A program made the position numbers and the translations under genes. Shown in pieces: positions 34,101 through 44,637 of a stretch of DNA of 45,441 nt. The notes under the pieces were generated by a model. That model did not search any database, had not been told where the DNA came from, and saw only the letters and a program-made list of their open reading frames with translations. This stretch comes from Methanobacteriota archaeon (GTDB taxonomy: Archaea; Thermoplasmatota; Thermoplasmata; RBG-16-68-12). Numbering within the stretch: the stretch's first letter is position 1; every line of letters begins with the position of its first letter. The stretch is taken from the NCBI GenBank assembly GCA_005878485.1, contig VBMG01000041.1, positions 1 to 45,441 of the forward strand, written 5' to 3'.

Positions 34101-34711
34101 GGATGACGGTCGCCCACGTCCTCGAGCAGATCGGCGGCAAAGTCGGTTCCCTCGAAGGCCGATTCATCGACGGCACGCCCTTCAGCGGAGAACGCGAAGA
34201 GGCGCTCCGGAAGGCCCTCGAGGAGAACGGGTTCCGGTCGAACGGGAAGGAGATCCTCTACGACGGCCGCACGGGCCGCATGATCCCCGCGGAAATCTTC
34301 GTCGGCGTGATTTACTACCAGAAGCTCCACCACATGGTCTCCGGGAAGCTCCACGTCCGCTCCCGCGGCCCCGTCCAGATCCTGACACGCCAACCGACGG
34401 AAGGCCGGTCCCGCCAGGGCGGCCTCCGGTTCGGCGAGATGGAACGCGATTGCCTGATCGGCCACGGCGCCGCGATGGTAATCAAAGACCGCCTCCTGGA
34501 CGAGTCCGACGGGACGATTCAGTACGTCTGCGGCAACCCGGACTGTGGGCACTTCGCGATCAAGGACCGCAAGGGGAATCTGCGGTGTCCCGTCGACGAC
34601 AACACATCGAAGATCTATCCCGTCCAGACGTCGTACGCGTTCAAACTCCTGCTTGACGAGCTCCTGTCGTTGGGCGTCGTCATGCGGCTTCAGCTGGAGG
34701 ACATGCGATGA
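31115..34711 (+). CDS. rpoB: RNA polymerase subunit B (Rpo2), undivided
   Basis: 1198 residues: B'' and B' in one chain, as in Thermoplasmata and Thermococci, unlike methanogens and haloarchaea where the gene is split. Starts at GTG 31115 with GGGAGG six bases upstream. The conserved catalytic-face motif [12 protein letters not shown] is near residue 953. Zinc-binding cysteines occur near 665-705 ([16 protein letters not shown]) and near 1140-1160 (CGNPDCGHF, then LRCPVDDN). It forms the active cleft opposite A'. The stop overlaps the A' start (ATGA). Confidence 0.97.
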   Translation: MRELIDAFFRERSIVNHHIASFNDFLPTIDNPNSRMQRIVDNLRSSPEDERRGIIKLDEDRTEGDVIEIRIGRKRDERGRIDLEAKPTITLGLPVVKEANGATHPLNPMEARLRNLNYTAPIYLDFTVVENGIEREPERVHIGNFPVMVKSKRCLLYKENMETEGELGLDEYRQQLVREFHEDPFDPGGYFIIGGTERALISLEDLAPNRVLVEFNERYGRKVEVAKVFSQKEGYRALTLMEKKKDGQLIVSVPTASGQIPLIILMKALGMEKDEDIYNAVVSTPEMANIVYANIEECQNKKNYPPNGIFTKDDAINYLEKKFATGQAKEYRIKKVESILDRSLLPHLGDTREDRIKKAIFLGRVARTVLELSLGMRREDDKDHYANKRLKLAGDLMEDLFRVAFANLVKDLKYQLERSYARRRELKISSAIRPDLLTQRLLHALATGNWVGGRAGVSQLLDRTSNMSALSHLRRVTSPLTRSQPHFEARDLHPTQWGRLCPNETPEGQNCGLVKNLALVIDVSEGFPEEEVKLLLADLGTKQVKGQQTQLTRVYVNGDLVGLHEDPKMLVAEIRERRRSGLLSHEVNVRYDENMGEIIINCDEGRIRRPLLVVKDGHIVFSRKHVEELKMGRLRFSDLVRNGVVEWIDAEEEEDTFIALYPYDVPSRCKECKHPLSRNDVTWVNMGSRDEDAELECAHCHKTFAVKSAITKEHTHIEVDPEVILGVASGVVPYPEHNSSPRVTMGAGMAKQSLGLGSSNYRLRPDTRSHLLHYPEQPLVQTDSMKYVSFDERPAGQNFVVAVMSHHGYNMEDALVMNKASIDRGLGRSSFMRTYRAEERRYPGGQEDHFEIPSPDVRGARADLSYANLTPDDGLISPEVLVQGGEVLIGKTSPPRFLEEETDFLTPQKRRETSVTVRHGESGWVDSVMLTESENGSKLAKVKVRDLRIPELGDKFASRHGQKGVIGLIAPQEDMPFTAQGIIPDLIINPHAIPSRMTVAHVLEQIGGKVGSLEGRFIDGTPFSGEREEALRKALEENGFRSNGKEILYDGRTGRMIPAEIFVGVIYYQKLHHMVSGKLHVRSRGPVQILTRQPTEGRSRQGGLRFGEMERDCLIGHGAAMVIKDRLLDESDGTIQYVCGNPDCGHFAIKDRKGNLRCPVDDNTSKIYPVQTSYAFKLLLDELLSLGVVMRLQLEDMR

Positions 34712-37500
34712 TGTCTTCGATGAGGGGGGTCACGAAGCGGATCGCGTCGATCAAGTTCGCCCTCCTGAGCCCGGACGAGATCCGTCGGATGTCCGCGACG
34801 AAGATCATCACCGCGGACACCTACGACGACGACGGCTTCCCGATCGACATGGGCCTCATGGACTCCCACCTCGGAGTCATCGAGCCGGGCCTGCGCTGCA
34901 AGACGTGCGGCGGCAAGGTCGACGACTGCCCGGGCCATTTCGGCCACATCGATCTCGCGATGCCCGTGATCCACGTTGGATATGTGAAGGACATCAAGAA
35001 GCTCCTCCAGGCGACGTGCCGGAAGTGCGGCCGTCTTCTATTGACCCGCCAGCAGGCGATGGAATACATTGCGGAGATGGAACAGGTCGAAGAGCTCGGC
35101 GGCGACGTCACCGAAGTCGGCTACGTCACGAAGGAGACCGCCCGGGAAGCGCAGAAGCGCCAGCGGTGCCCTCATTGCGGCGAGGAACAGGGCAAGATCA
35201 CGCTCGACAAGCCGACGACGTTCCGCGAGGACGGTCACAAGCTCACGCCGAAGGAGGTCCGGGAACGCCTCGAGCGGATCCCGAACGAGGACCTCCGCGT
35301 GCTGGGGATGAACCCGGAGGTCGCGCGACCGGAATGGATGGTCCTCACCGCCCTGCTCGTCCCGCCTGTGACGGTCAGACCATCGATCACGCTGGAGAGC
35401 GGCGACCGGTCCGAGGACGACCTCACGCACAAGCTGGTCGATGTCTTGCGGATCAACCAGCGGTTGCGGGAGAATCGGGACGCCGGGGCGCCCCAGCTGA
35501 TCGTCGAGGACCTGTGGGAACTGCTCCAGTATCACGTGACGACGTACTTTGACAATCAGACATCCGGCATTCCCCCCGCGAGGCACCGGTCCGGACGTCC
35601 GCTGAAGACACTCGTCCAGCGACTCAAGGGCAAGGAAGGCCGTTTCCGTTCGAACCTCTCCGGCAAGCGGGTGAACTTCAGTGCCCGAACGGTCATCTCC
35701 CCGGACCCGATCTTGTCGATTAACGAGGTCGGCGTCCCCGTCGAGGCGGCCCGCGAACTGACGGTCCCGGTCCACGTCCAGTCGTACAATCAGGAGCTCG
35801 TGAAGACGTGGGTGAAACGGGGTCCGACGCCGCTCGGGGCGTTCGGCGAGTACGCTCCCGGGGTGAACTACGTCATCCGCCCGGACGGCCGGCGGATCCG
35901 GGTCACGGAGAAAAACGCGGAGGTTGTCGCCGAGGCCGTTGAGATCGGATACACGGTCGAGCGGCAACTCGTCGACGGCGATATCGTCCTGTTCAACCGG
36001 CAGCCGTCTCTTCATCGGATGTCGATGATGGCCCACGAGGTCCGCGTGATGCCGCACAAGACGTTCCGGTTCAATCTGGCCGTCTGTCCTCCATACAACG
36101 CGGACTTCGACGGGGACGAGATGAACTTACACGTCCTGCAGAGCGAGGAGGCCCGCGCGGAGGCCCGCGTGCTGATGCGCGTCCAAGAACACATCCTCTC
36201 TCCCCGGTTCGGCGGGCCCGTGATTGGCGGCATCCATGACCACATCACCGGGTCGTTCCTGCTAACGCACAAGGAGAGCAAGTTCACGCGGGAGGAGGTC
36301 ACGTACATCTTGAGCAAGATCGACATTCGCGACCTCCCGCCGCCGGACGTCAAGAAGGGCGGCAAGGAGTTCTGGTCCGGGAAAGCGTTGTTCTCCGCGA
36401 TCCTCCCGAAGGACCTGAGCATGACGTTCAAATCGTCGATCGCGCCGAAAGGGGACATCGGCTTGAAGGAGCTGAAGGAGGAAGACTCCCTCGTCGTGAT
36501 CAAGGACGGGGTCGTCGCCTCGGGGACGATCGACGAGAATGCGGTCGGCGCGTTCAAGGGCAAGATCGTGGACAAGCTCGCGCGGGACTACGGCCCGGAC
36601 GCCGCGCGGGAGTTCATCGACAAGGCCACGAAGATGGCGATCGGCGCGATCATGATCCGGGGCTTCACGACCGGCATCGACGACGAAGACATCCCGGAAG
36701 AAGCGAAGAAACAGATCGCGGACGTCCTCAAGGCCGCGATCGAGAAAGTCGAGGGCCTCGTGGAGTCGTACAAGCGGGGCGAACTCGAGCAGATGCCCGG
36801 ACGGTCTCTCGAGGAGACCCTCGAGGTCGAAGCGATGAAGATCCTCGGCCGCGCGCGGGATCAAGCCGGCCAGATCGCCGGCAAACATCTCGGGATCGAG
36901 AACAGCGCGGTGATCATGGCGCGGTCCGGGGCCCGCGGCTCCATGCTGAACCTCTCCCAGATGGCCGGGTCGATTGGACAGCAGGCGGTCCGCGGCGAGC
37001 GGCTGAGCCGCGGCTACTGGAACCGCACGCTGCCGCACTTCAAGAAGGGCGACCTCGGCGCGGAGGCGAAAGGATTCGTCAAGTCGTCGTACAAAAGCGG
37101 CCTCCACCCGACCGAGTACTTCTTCCACGCGATGGGAGGTCGGGAAGGGTTGGTCGACACGGCCGTCCGGACGTCCCGCTCGGGGTACATGCAGCGCCGC
37201 CTGATCAACGCCCTCGAAGACCTCAAGGTCAAAGAAGACGGGACGGTCCGGAACACGGCGGACACGATCATCCAGTTCAAGTTCGGCGAGGACGGCGTGG
37301 ATCCGTCCCGCAGCGTCCAGGGCCGCGCGGTTGACATCGACGACATCTTGCAAGAGGTCCTCGGCGAGGAGCCCTCCTGGAAGGAGCGGCTCCGCGAGCA
37401 GGAGATGGCGTCGTACGGCCTCACGGAGAAGGACATGTACGTGGAGATCTCCGAGGAAGAGGTCGAGGTCGAGGAGGAGGAGCCTCCGTCGGAGGAGTGA
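34708..37500 (+). CDS. rpoA1: RNA polymerase subunit A' (Rpo1N)
   Basis: 930 residues. N-terminal zinc region ([18 protein letters not shown] near 52-68 and CRKCGR near 100), the Mg-binding catalytic motif [14 protein letters not shown] (D-D-D at about 466, 468, 470), and bridge-helix related segments near the end. The last residues are glutamate-rich ([15 protein letters not shown]). Translation is coupled to rpoB by a four-base overlap, and the gene is followed two bases later by rpoA2. Confidence 0.97.
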   Translation: MMSSMRGVTKRIASIKFALLSPDEIRRMSATKIITADTYDDDGFPIDMGLMDSHLGVIEPGLRCKTCGGKVDDCPGHFGHIDLAMPVIHVGYVKDIKKLLQATCRKCGRLLLTRQQAMEYIAEMEQVEELGGDVTEVGYVTKETAREAQKRQRCPHCGEEQGKITLDKPTTFREDGHKLTPKEVRERLERIPNEDLRVLGMNPEVARPEWMVLTALLVPPVTVRPSITLESGDRSEDDLTHKLVDVLRINQRLRENRDAGAPQLIVEDLWELLQYHVTTYFDNQTSGIPPARHRSGRPLKTLVQRLKGKEGRFRSNLSGKRVNFSARTVISPDPILSINEVGVPVEAARELTVPVHVQSYNQELVKTWVKRGPTPLGAFGEYAPGVNYVIRPDGRRIRVTEKNAEVVAEAVEIGYTVERQLVDGDIVLFNRQPSLHRMSMMAHEVRVMPHKTFRFNLAVCPPYNADFDGDEMNLHVLQSEEARAEARVLMRVQEHILSPRFGGPVIGGIHDHITGSFLLTHKESKFTREEVTYILSKIDIRDLPPPDVKKGGKEFWSGKALFSAILPKDLSMTFKSSIAPKGDIGLKELKEEDSLVVIKDGVVASGTIDENAVGAFKGKIVDKLARDYGPDAAREFIDKATKMAIGAIMIRGFTTGIDDEDIPEEAKKQIADVLKAAIEKVEGLVESYKRGELEQMPGRSLEETLEVEAMKILGRARDQAGQIAGKHLGIENSAVIMARSGARGSMLNLSQMAGSIGQQAVRGERLSRGYWNRTLPHFKKGDLGAEAKGFVKSSYKSGLHPTEYFFHAMGGREGLVDTAVRTSRSGYMQRRLINALEDLKVKEDGTVRNTADTIIQFKFGEDGVDPSRSVQGRAVDIDDILQEVLGEEPSWKERLREQEMASYGLTEKDMYVEISEEEVEVEEEEPPSEE

Positions 37501-37502
37501 CG

Positions 37503-40500
37503 ATGGCCCGAGCGACGACGATCCAGGCGCTGCGGAACCGCGGGATTTCCAAGAAGACCGCCGAAATCCTGACGGACGCGGGGTTCACACTCGAAAAGCT
37601 GTCCGCCTCCAAGGTGGAGCGCCTCGCAAAATTCATTGCAAAGAAGGAGGCCGAGAAAGTCCTCAAGAAGCTCGGGGCGGCCCCCGCCGAAGCGAAGCCC
37701 GCCCCACGCCTCGAGAAGGCGCGGCCGTCGGTCCGCGCGAAGAAGCCTGCCGCGAAAGGGGCGGAGGCGGAACCGGAGACCCCTTTGACGATTCCGGTGA
37801 AAGCGCCCCCGCTCACCTCGGGCGAGCAGGAAATCGCGGATGGACTCAAGGAGATCGGCCGGTGGCTTCCGCGGTTCGTCGAGACGGAAGTCGCGAAGAA
37901 AATCCACGGCCTCAAGCTGAGCAAGAAACGCCTTCAGGAGGTCCTCGAGAAGATCTGCCAAAAGTTTGACCTCCATGTGATCGATGCGAACGAATCGGCC
38001 GGGATCGTGTCCGCGCAGTCGATCGGTGAGCCGGGCACGCAGATGAGCCTCCCCTCCGACGAGCGAATTCTCGTCCGCAATGAGGGCCGGGTGCGCGTCC
38101 TCCCAATCGGTGAACTGGTGGATCAGCTCATGGCCCTCAATACCGTAGTCCGCGAAGGCGACACGGAATGGTGCGACCTGCCCGACGGTACCCGTCTCGA
38201 GGTCCCAAGTCTCTCGTCAAGCGGGAAGGTCGTCTGGAAGCCGGTCCGCTCGGTGAGCCGCCATCGCCACGGTCGGCCGTTGGTGCGAATTCGCACACGG
38301 AGCGGCCGCGCTATGGCCGCGACGGGAAATCATTCGTTCGTGGTCCGCAACGCTGGCCGCATGACACCCATCCGTGGTCGCGAGCTCAAGGCGGGGGATC
38401 GAATCCCCGTGGTGCGGCGCTGGTCGATTTCCGAGCCGAGCTCGGACCTGGACGTGAGCGAAGTCCTGCCGAAGACCGAGTTCTGGTATGGGAGCGAGCT
38501 ACAGAAGGCCCGAGCGATGGGCACCCGGTGGAAGCAACGCTACGGACGCGAGTTCGTTGTCCCGGTCGGACCCGACGCACTCGGCCGCCACTTGGGCGGT
38601 CGTTCGAGCCTCGCTATCAATGAGGGTTTCGTGTATCCGTACCAGAATCACAACCGCGCTCGGTTCCCGGAGTCGCTCCCCCTCGACGAATCGCTCGGCT
38701 GGCTCGTCGGCGCGTACCTGTCCGAGGACCGGCCACGATCTCCACCTTCGGTCCGTCGTGCTCTCTCGATTCCTTCGCGCGGTTTGTGGGCTTGGATCCT
38801 CAAACAAACGAGTCCCCGACTTTGCATATGGCGCGAACGACGCCTGCGTCTCGGCCCTGCTGCGCGCGTATTTTGAGGGGGACGGAAACGTCTCCGTGTC
38901 GCGCGGTGCGATTCGAGTGAGCTCCAACTCAAAGGGCCTCATCGACGGGATCGCCTTGCTCTTGGGCCGATTCGACATCTTCGCGAGCAAAGGAGAGACC
39001 GCGGCCCAGCACACCCTGCGGATTCCACGACGGTATGCAAAACGATTCCGCGCCTCGATCGGATTCGAGTCGAAGGAGAAACAGCGCCTCCTCGCCGCGC
39101 TATGTTCCGATCCCGGCGGCCGGTACACGTACGATGCCTTGGACATGATTTCCGGATACGGGGATGCCCTCAGGACCGTGGCGAAGAGGCTTCGGATCCC
39201 GACCCGGTACGTGAACAACTTCACCCGCCGTCAGCGGATCGGCCGGGCGACCCTGGCGCGCTACGTTTCGCGATTTGAGGCGCGCGCCCGTGAGCTTGGA
39301 ATGAACGTCGAGTCGGATGTGCAAGGACTTCGCGCATTGTTGGACGAGGACGTCCTCTGGGACGAGATCCTTGAAGTTGAAGAGGTTCCGCCATCCCGCG
39401 ATCTCGTGTACGACCTGTCCGTCCCCGGCCTTGAGACGTTCACTACGGCGGACGGCATCGTCACGCACAACACGATGAGGACGTTTCACTACGCGGGCGT
39501 CGCGGAGATGAACGTCACCCTCGGCTTGCCGCGGCTCATCGAGATCGTCGATGCTCGGCGTGTCCCCTCCACCCCGATCATGGAGTTGTACGTGAAGAGC
39601 GGTCACGGCGACCTCGAGAAGATGCGCAAGATCGCGACGGAGATCGAGATGACATCGATCGAGGACATCGCGTCGATTGAAACGGACCTCGTGAACATGC
39701 GGGTCCTCGCGTTCCCGGATGACCACCGCATGAAGTCGCGAGGCGTCACGTGGCCTGAGCTCGAGGAACGGTTCAAGAAACTCGGCGAGGCCCAAGAGGT
39801 CAAGCGCCAGGTCGGGAACGTGGAGCGGAAGGCCCGTGCCCTGGTCGTCGAGGCGGGCGAGCCGTCGTTCAAGAAACTCCAGCGGCTCGTCGAGCAAGTG
39901 CGCACGATGAAGATCAAGGGCATCGACGGGATCTCGCGGGCGATCATCAAGAAGCGGGGGGAAGGCTACGTCATCTACACGGAAGGCTCGAACCTCTCGA
40001 AGATTCTCGAGCTCCCGTACATCGACGCCTCAAGGACCTCGACGAATTCGGTCCAAGAGATTTACGAGGTCCTGGGGATCGAGGCCGCGCGGAACGCGAT
40101 CGTCAACGAGGCGTACAACACGCTCCAGGAGCAGGGCCTCACCGTGGACATCCGGCACATCATGCTCGTCTCGGACATGATGACGAACGACGGGGACGTG
40201 AAGGCGATCGGCCGGCACGGCATCTCGGGCCGCAAGTCGTCCGTCCTCGCCCGTGCCGCGTTCGAGATCACGGCCCACCATCTTCTGCGGGCAGCGATCA
40301 CGGGCGAAGTGGACTACCTCGACGGGGTCGCGGAGAACGTGATCGTGGGCCAACCCGTCACGCTCGGGACCGGGGCGGTGAACCTGATTTACAAGCCGCC
40401 ACCCGGCCTGCCGAAGCCGATGGCCGTGCCCAAGCCAAAGCCCGCCGCCACGGCTCCCGTGCCTCCCCCGTCGGAGCCAGAGGAACCGTTGGAGGAAATC

Positions 40501-40509
40501 GTCCCGTGA
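37503..40509 (+). CDS. rpoA2: RNA polymerase subunit A'' (Rpo1C) with intein; frame broken inside intein
   Basis: N-extein 37503-38045 (181 residues) and C-extein 39472-40509 (345 residues) join as GEPGTQM + TMRTFHYAGVAEMN, the normal Rpo1C trigger-loop-proximal sequence. The intein between them is 1426 bases, not a multiple of three: the first frame ends at a stop at 38874-38876, while the second frame, open from before 38488, carries the rest. As this subunit is essential, the gene is probably functional and the break reflects sequence error, recoding, or two separate proteins joined by a split intein. The N-terminus has an unusual extension of about 90 residues with an HhH-like motif (LRNRGISKKTAEILTDAGF) and an Ala/Lys/Pro linker; the C-terminus has a proline-rich tail. 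Confidence 0.85.
38046..39471 (+). mobile_element. Intein in rpoA2, splicing domain intact, endonuclease damaged
   Basis: Starts with Ser1 (SLPSDERILV) and ends VTHN, followed by Thr+1. Block B has ATGNHSFVV (T-x-x-H) and block F/G is VYDLSVPGLETFTTADGIV. All splicing residues are therefore present. Block C of the DOD/LAGLIDADG endonuclease appears as LGWLVGAYLSE in the first frame (near 38695-38720); blocks D and E appear as SNKRVPDFAY and LLRAYFEGDG in the second frame, only about 53 codons later, where around 90-110 is usual. A deletion of some 45 codons with a frame change near 38720-38740 is the simplest reading. Confidence 0.88.
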
Positions 40510-40781
40510 TCGACATGTCCCGCGCCCTCCGGGTCGCGACGGACACGGGCGACGTGCGGTTCGGGCTGCGGGAAGTCCGTCGCGCGACGAAGGCGAAGAG
40601 CGCGAAGCTCGTCGTCCTCGCCTCGAACTGCCCGGAGGACGCCGTCCAGGACCTCGGGGAAGTCCGCCGGTTCCGGTTTGCGGGCACGAACGTGGACTTG
40701 GGCGCCGCGTGCGGGGTGCCGTTCTCCGTTGCCGCGATTGTGGTGATCAGCCCCGGCGAGTCGAACATCCTCAGCGTCTAG
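40506..40781 (+). CDS. rpl30e: Ribosomal protein eL30
   Basis: 91 residues from the GTG at 40506, which overlaps the rpoA2 stop (GTGA) and has GGAGG ten bases before it. Family wording: MSRALRVATDTGDVRFGLRE, AKLVVLASNCPED, and GVPFSVAAIVVISPGESNIL. An ATG at 40515 is a shorter alternative. It binds a kink-turn in 23S rRNA. Its place between rpoA2 and nusA is standard in Archaea. Confidence 0.95.
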   Translation: MIDMSRALRVATDTGDVRFGLREVRRATKAKSAKLVVLASNCPEDAVQDLGEVRRFRFAGTNVDLGAACGVPFSVAAIVVISPGESNILSV

Positions 40782-40788
40782 GATCCGC

Positions 40789-41214
40789 ATGGCCGAGATC
40801 GTTTTTGACGAGCAGACGATCAAGTACGTCGCGCTGTTCCAGGATCTCACGCGGACGACGGTCGTCGATTGCGTCGACGCGGGAGACAAGCTCATCTTCG
40901 TGGTGAAGGAAGGCGACATCGGGAAGGCGATCGGGAAGAAAGGAGAGAACATCGCCAAGCTGAAGCGTCTCATGAACAAGGACATCCACGTCGTCGAGTA
41001 TTCGGATCAACCGGACAAGTTCGTGGCGAACGTCTTCCGGAACTTCGACGTGAAGTCGGTCGCGATCGAACAGCGGGGGGACATCGTCCACGCGACCGTA
41101 ACGGTCGAGTCGACGAAGAAGGGACGCGCAATCGGGAAGGAGGGGCGGAACCTCCGCGTCTCCCGGGACCTCATCGCCCGCCACCACCCGATCCAGAGCG
41201 TCAGCGTCGCATGA
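40789..41214 (+). CDS. nusA: NusA-like KH-domain protein
   Basis: 141 residues with two KH domains: GDIGKAIGKKGENIAKLKRL (about 43-62, GKKG loop) and TKKGRAIGKEGRNLRVSRDL (about 109-128). Archaeal NusA consists only of these KH domains and is always near the RNA polymerase genes; its exact role in elongation or termination is little known. Seven bases after eL30. In most archaea the ribosomal genes S12 and S7 follow, but here the next gene is an exporter. Confidence 0.94.
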   Translation: MAEIVFDEQTIKYVALFQDLTRTTVVDCVDAGDKLIFVVKEGDIGKAIGKKGENIAKLKRLMNKDIHVVEYSDQPDKFVANVFRNFDVKSVAIEQRGDIVHATVTVESTKKGRAIGKEGRNLRVSRDLIARHHPIQSVSVA

Positions 41215-41296
41215 GCGCCGGGCCGCGCCTGTCATCGATGTGAGTCGGAAAGTTCAGGTAGCCCTTCCGCTTCGTCGCGCGCCAACGCGGTAGCGC

Positions 41297-42790
41297 GTGG
41301 GCAAGGTCGTTTTCCTACCGTCCGCCGCGGAGGCGATTCCGATTCAGTACAAATGGACAGTCCTGACGGTGACGACCGTCGGCGTCCTCATGGCGGGGAT
41401 TGATTCCCGCATCGTGATTGTCGGACTGCCCCAGGTCGTCCGTAGCCTGCAGGCGGATCCAGAACAAGGGATTTGGATTACCCAGGCGTACGTCCTCGGG
41501 AGCACGGTCGCCCTCCTGCTCATCGGGCGCGTCTCCGACATCGTCGGCCGGGTGAGGCTGTACACGAGCGGGTTCGCGGTGTTCACGGTCGGCTCGTTGC
41601 TGACGAGCCTCGCGGTCAACCCGCCGGAGGTCATCGCGTTCCGAACCATCCAGGGCCTGGGCTCCGCGATCCTGTTCACGAACAGCGCGGCGATGATCGT
41701 CGACGCGACGCCCCCGCAGGAACTCGGCTTGTCTCTCGGGATCAATCAGGTCGCCTTCCGGATGGGCTCCATGGCGGGGCTCACGGTCAGCGGGATCATC
41801 CTCTCGTTCCTGGACTGGCGGGCCCTCTTCTACGTCAATGTGCCGATCGGGATCTTCGGGACCGCGTGGGCCCACTTCCGCCTCCGGGAAATCGGGAAAC
41901 TCGAGCGCGGCGCACCGATCGATTGGGGCGGCTTCGCGGCATTCACGGTCTTCATTACGAGCCTTCTCCTCGGGCTGACGCTCGCCGCATACGGCGTCGC
42001 CGAAACCCGAGTTGCGGTCACTCTCCTGCTCCTCTCGTTCACCAGCCTCGCGGTCTTCGTCGCGCTCGAGCGGCGTCATCCGCATCCGCTGCTCGACCTG
42101 AAGCTACTCCGCATCCGCGAGTTCACGGGTGGGGTCCTCGCTCAGCTCCTGAACGCCATCGCCTTCGGCGCCGTCCTCCTTCTCTTGAGTCTGTACTTCC
42201 AGCTCGTGTTGGATCAGAGCCCGCTGATGACAGGGCTGCTCATCCTCCCACTCGACATCGCGACCCTCGCAGCGGGGCCTCTGAGCGGTCGCCTTTCCGA
42301 CAAGTATGGCCATGTGCCCTTCACGACGACGGGCCTCGCGGTGATCAGCCTCTCCCTCTTCCTCTTCTCCACCACGGACGCGACCACTCCATACGCCTCT
42401 CTCGTCGCGTTCATGATGCTTTTCGGCGCGGGCCTCGGGTTTTTCGCGTCGCCAAACATCAGCTCGATTATGGGATCCGTCCCGGCGGAGCGGCGCGGGA
42501 TCGCCTCGGGCTTCCGCGCGACGTTCTTCAATGTCGGCTACACGATCAGCCTGAACCTCGCGATCCTCATCACGACCTTCACGGTTCCTTACACCCTCGT
42601 CACGCAGATCATCAGGTCCGTGGATCCCGCGACAATCCCGGTGGCGGATCGGATCCTGTTCGCCCAGGGGATCAAGACGACGTATCTGTGGCTGGCCGGC
42701 ATCAACACCCTCGCAATCTTGCCATCCCTGCTGCGGGGGGGACGCTCGAACCGACGGGCCCCCGTGCCATCCGCCGCTGTGGAACCCTAG
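41297..42790 (+). CDS. MFS exporter of DHA2 (14-helix) type
   Basis: 497 residues from a GTG at 41297, with 14 predicted membrane helices. The motif A-like loop GRVSDIVGRVRLYTSG lies between helices 2 and 3, and an Asp-Arg pair is in the first helix (GIDSRIVIVGLPQV), as in the EmrB/QacA group of drug:H+ antiporters. Repeated loop GRLSDKYGHVP marks the second half. The substrate is unknown. It sits right after the polymerase operon with no TATA-like element in the 82-base gap. Confidence 0.88.
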   Translation: MGKVVFLPSAAEAIPIQYKWTVLTVTTVGVLMAGIDSRIVIVGLPQVVRSLQADPEQGIWITQAYVLGSTVALLLIGRVSDIVGRVRLYTSGFAVFTVGSLLTSLAVNPPEVIAFRTIQGLGSAILFTNSAAMIVDATPPQELGLSLGINQVAFRMGSMAGLTVSGIILSFLDWRALFYVNVPIGIFGTAWAHFRLREIGKLERGAPIDWGGFAAFTVFITSLLLGLTLAAYGVAETRVAVTLLLLSFTSLAVFVALERRHPHPLLDLKLLRIREFTGGVLAQLLNAIAFGAVLLLLSLYFQLVLDQSPLMTGLLILPLDIATLAAGPLSGRLSDKYGHVPFTTTGLAVISLSLFLFSTTDATTPYASLVAFMMLFGAGLGFFASPNISSIMGSVPAERRGIASGFRATFFNVGYTISLNLAILITTFTVPYTLVTQIIRSVDPATIPVADRILFAQGIKTTYLWLAGINTLAILPSLLRGGRSNRRAPVPSAAVEP

Positions 42791-42870
42791 GCGACGCGGC
42801 GGGCAAACGGTTAATACCGCGAGGGACGATTTCACGCCGCCTGCGATCGCAGGTGAAGGGATCCCCCCTC

Positions 42871-44637
42871 ATGTCCCTCCCGCCCAGGGAGCCCCCTCCG
42901 TCGGCGGATGCCTCCCTCTCCCTCCGGTTTGACGACGCGGACCGGAACCTTCTCGCCCGTGCATTCCGGACGCCGAGCGACGGACCCCTCGCATGGCGAT
43001 TGAACGGCGAGGCGCACCGCATCTCCCTGGTGGACGGGTTCGACCGGCTGTTGGCTTGGCCGTCGCTCCGAGGCGTCGCCCGATACGAGCATCAGGAGCG
43101 TGCGGTGTTCCGCATCTTGCGCGAGATGCACGGCCGGGGGATCCTCGCGGATGAAGTCGGTCTCGGCAAGACCATCGAGGCCGGGCTCGTCCTCAAGGAA
43201 TACGCGATCCGGGGCCTCGTTCGGCGCGCCTTGATCCTCACGCCGGCTGCTTTGACCGGCCAGTGGCGCGAGGAGATGGGGGAGAAGTTCTCCCTTCCCT
43301 TCGCGGTGCTTCACTCCGTCCGGGATTGGGACCGGCGGCCGCTCCTCATCGCCTCGATGGACACGGCGAAGCGGGAGCCTCATCGTCGGGCGGCTCAATC
43401 CCGGCCGTGGGACCTCGTCATCGTGGACGAGGCTCATCGGCTGAAGAATCGGTTGAGCCTGAACTGGCGGTTCGTCGCCGGCCTGTCGAAGAAGTACATG
43501 CTCCTCCTGACCGCCACGCCGGTCCAGAACGACATGGACGAGCTGTTCAACCTGGTCAGCCTCCTCACGCCGGGCCAGCTCCACACCTACGATCGATTCT
43601 TGGAACGGTACGTCGCGAGTGCGGACCGGCGGGTGCCCACGCACGTGTCCGAGCTCCGGGGCCGCCTCCGAGACGTCATGGTCCGCAACCGCCGGGGGAT
43701 TGCGTTCACACTGCCTCCGAGGCGGGTCCACAGCCTTGCGGTACGGTTGAGCGCCGCGGAGCGGCATCTGTACGACGACGTGACCCAGTTCGTGCGAGAT
43801 GCGTACTGGTCCTCGTCGGGCCGCCTTCCGTGGACCGCCCGGCTCACGTTGACGGTCCTGCAGCGAGAAATCGGCAGCAGCACGTTCGCGGTCGCGGAGA
43901 CATTGCGCCGTCTGGCGCAGAGTCCACTCTTCGGTCCGGACGATCGGGACCGGCTCGACGGGCTTCGGCAAGATGCGGTGGCCATCGCATCGAACGTGAA
44001 GGCATCACGCCTTCGGGCGTTCATGGAATCGTTCAATGAGAAAGTCCTGATCTTCACGCAGTACCGGAGGACGCTGGAGTACCTGCGAGGTGCCCTCGAG
44101 GCGGACGGACATCGCGTCGCCGCGTACCACGGTGGCCTTTCCCCCGGGGCCAAAGACGAGGCCGTCCGGACGTTCCAGGCGGGGGCCGACGTGTTCCTGA
44201 GCACGGAGGCGGGCGGCGAGGGTCGGAACCTGCAGTTCGCGCGGACCGTGGTCAACTACGACCTCCCTTGGAATCCGCTCCGGATCGAGCAACGGATCGG
44301 GCGGGTGCATCGCCTCGGTCAGGAGCGCGAGGTCCATGTTGTGAACGTCTGGGCCGAGGACACCGTGGAGGCGTATCTCATCGAGCTCCTCGACCGCAAG
44401 ATTCACATGTTCGAGCTGGTCGTCGGAGAACTGGACCTGATCCTCGGGAATCTCGAGGCGCGCCGGCCGTTCGAAGACCTCATGATGGATATCTGGGTCC
44501 TGCGTCAGGCCGAGGAGCGGCGGGCGGCGCTCCGGCGCCTCGGCGAGTCCCTTGTACAAGCCCGCAGCCAGTACGAACGGATCAAAGAACGGAACGATGA
44601 CGTCCTCGGCGACGTGAGCGAGGCGGTGCCGACATGA
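42871..44637 (+). CDS. SNF2-family DNA-dependent ATPase/helicase
   Basis: 588 residues. Motif I GILADEVGLGKTIEAG (about 90-105), motif Ia LILTPAALTGQWREE, motif II VDEAHRLKN, motif III LLLTATPVQND, motif V STEAGGEGRNLQFA, and motif VI IEQRIGRVHRLGQ near 475. This is the RapA/HepA/YqhH-like type that remodels nucleoprotein or RNA polymerase complexes. TTAATACC at 42811-42818 is a likely TATA box. The stop overlaps the ATG of the next gene (ATGA), indicating a two-gene module. Confidence 0.92.
   Translation: MSLPPREPPPSADASLSLRFDDADRNLLARAFRTPSDGPLAWRLNGEAHRISLVDGFDRLLAWPSLRGVARYEHQERAVFRILREMHGRGILADEVGLGKTIEAGLVLKEYAIRGLVRRALILTPAALTGQWREEMGEKFSLPFAVLHSVRDWDRRPLLIASMDTAKREPHRRAAQSRPWDLVIVDEAHRLKNRLSLNWRFVAGLSKKYMLLLTATPVQNDMDELFNLVSLLTPGQLHTYDRFLERYVASADRRVPTHVSELRGRLRDVMVRNRRGIAFTLPPRRVHSLAVRLSAAERHLYDDVTQFVRDAYWSSSGRLPWTARLTLTVLQREIGSSTFAVAETLRRLAQSPLFGPDDRDRLDGLRQDAVAIASNVKASRLRAFMESFNEKVLIFTQYRRTLEYLRGALEADGHRVAAYHGGLSPGAKDEAVRTFQAGADVFLSTEAGGEGRNLQFARTVVNYDLPWNPLRIEQRIGRVHRLGQEREVHVVNVWAEDTVEAYLIELLDRKIHMFELVVGELDLILGNLEARRPFEDLMMDIWVLRQAEERRAALRRLGESLVQARSQYERIKERNDDVLGDVSEAVPT

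Noticed and set aside
30677-34552. A 1291-codon open frame on the minus strand opposite rpoH/rpoB
   Set aside because: It is the complement of a highly conserved gene in GC-rich DNA; the product is Arg/Val/Asp-rich shadow sequence without domains and would also cover the tRNA-Lys gene.
37503-40509. Calling rpoA2 a pseudogene
   Set aside because: Both exteins are perfectly conserved and the subunit is essential; the break is confined to the intein endonuclease region. Described instead as a gene with a frame problem.
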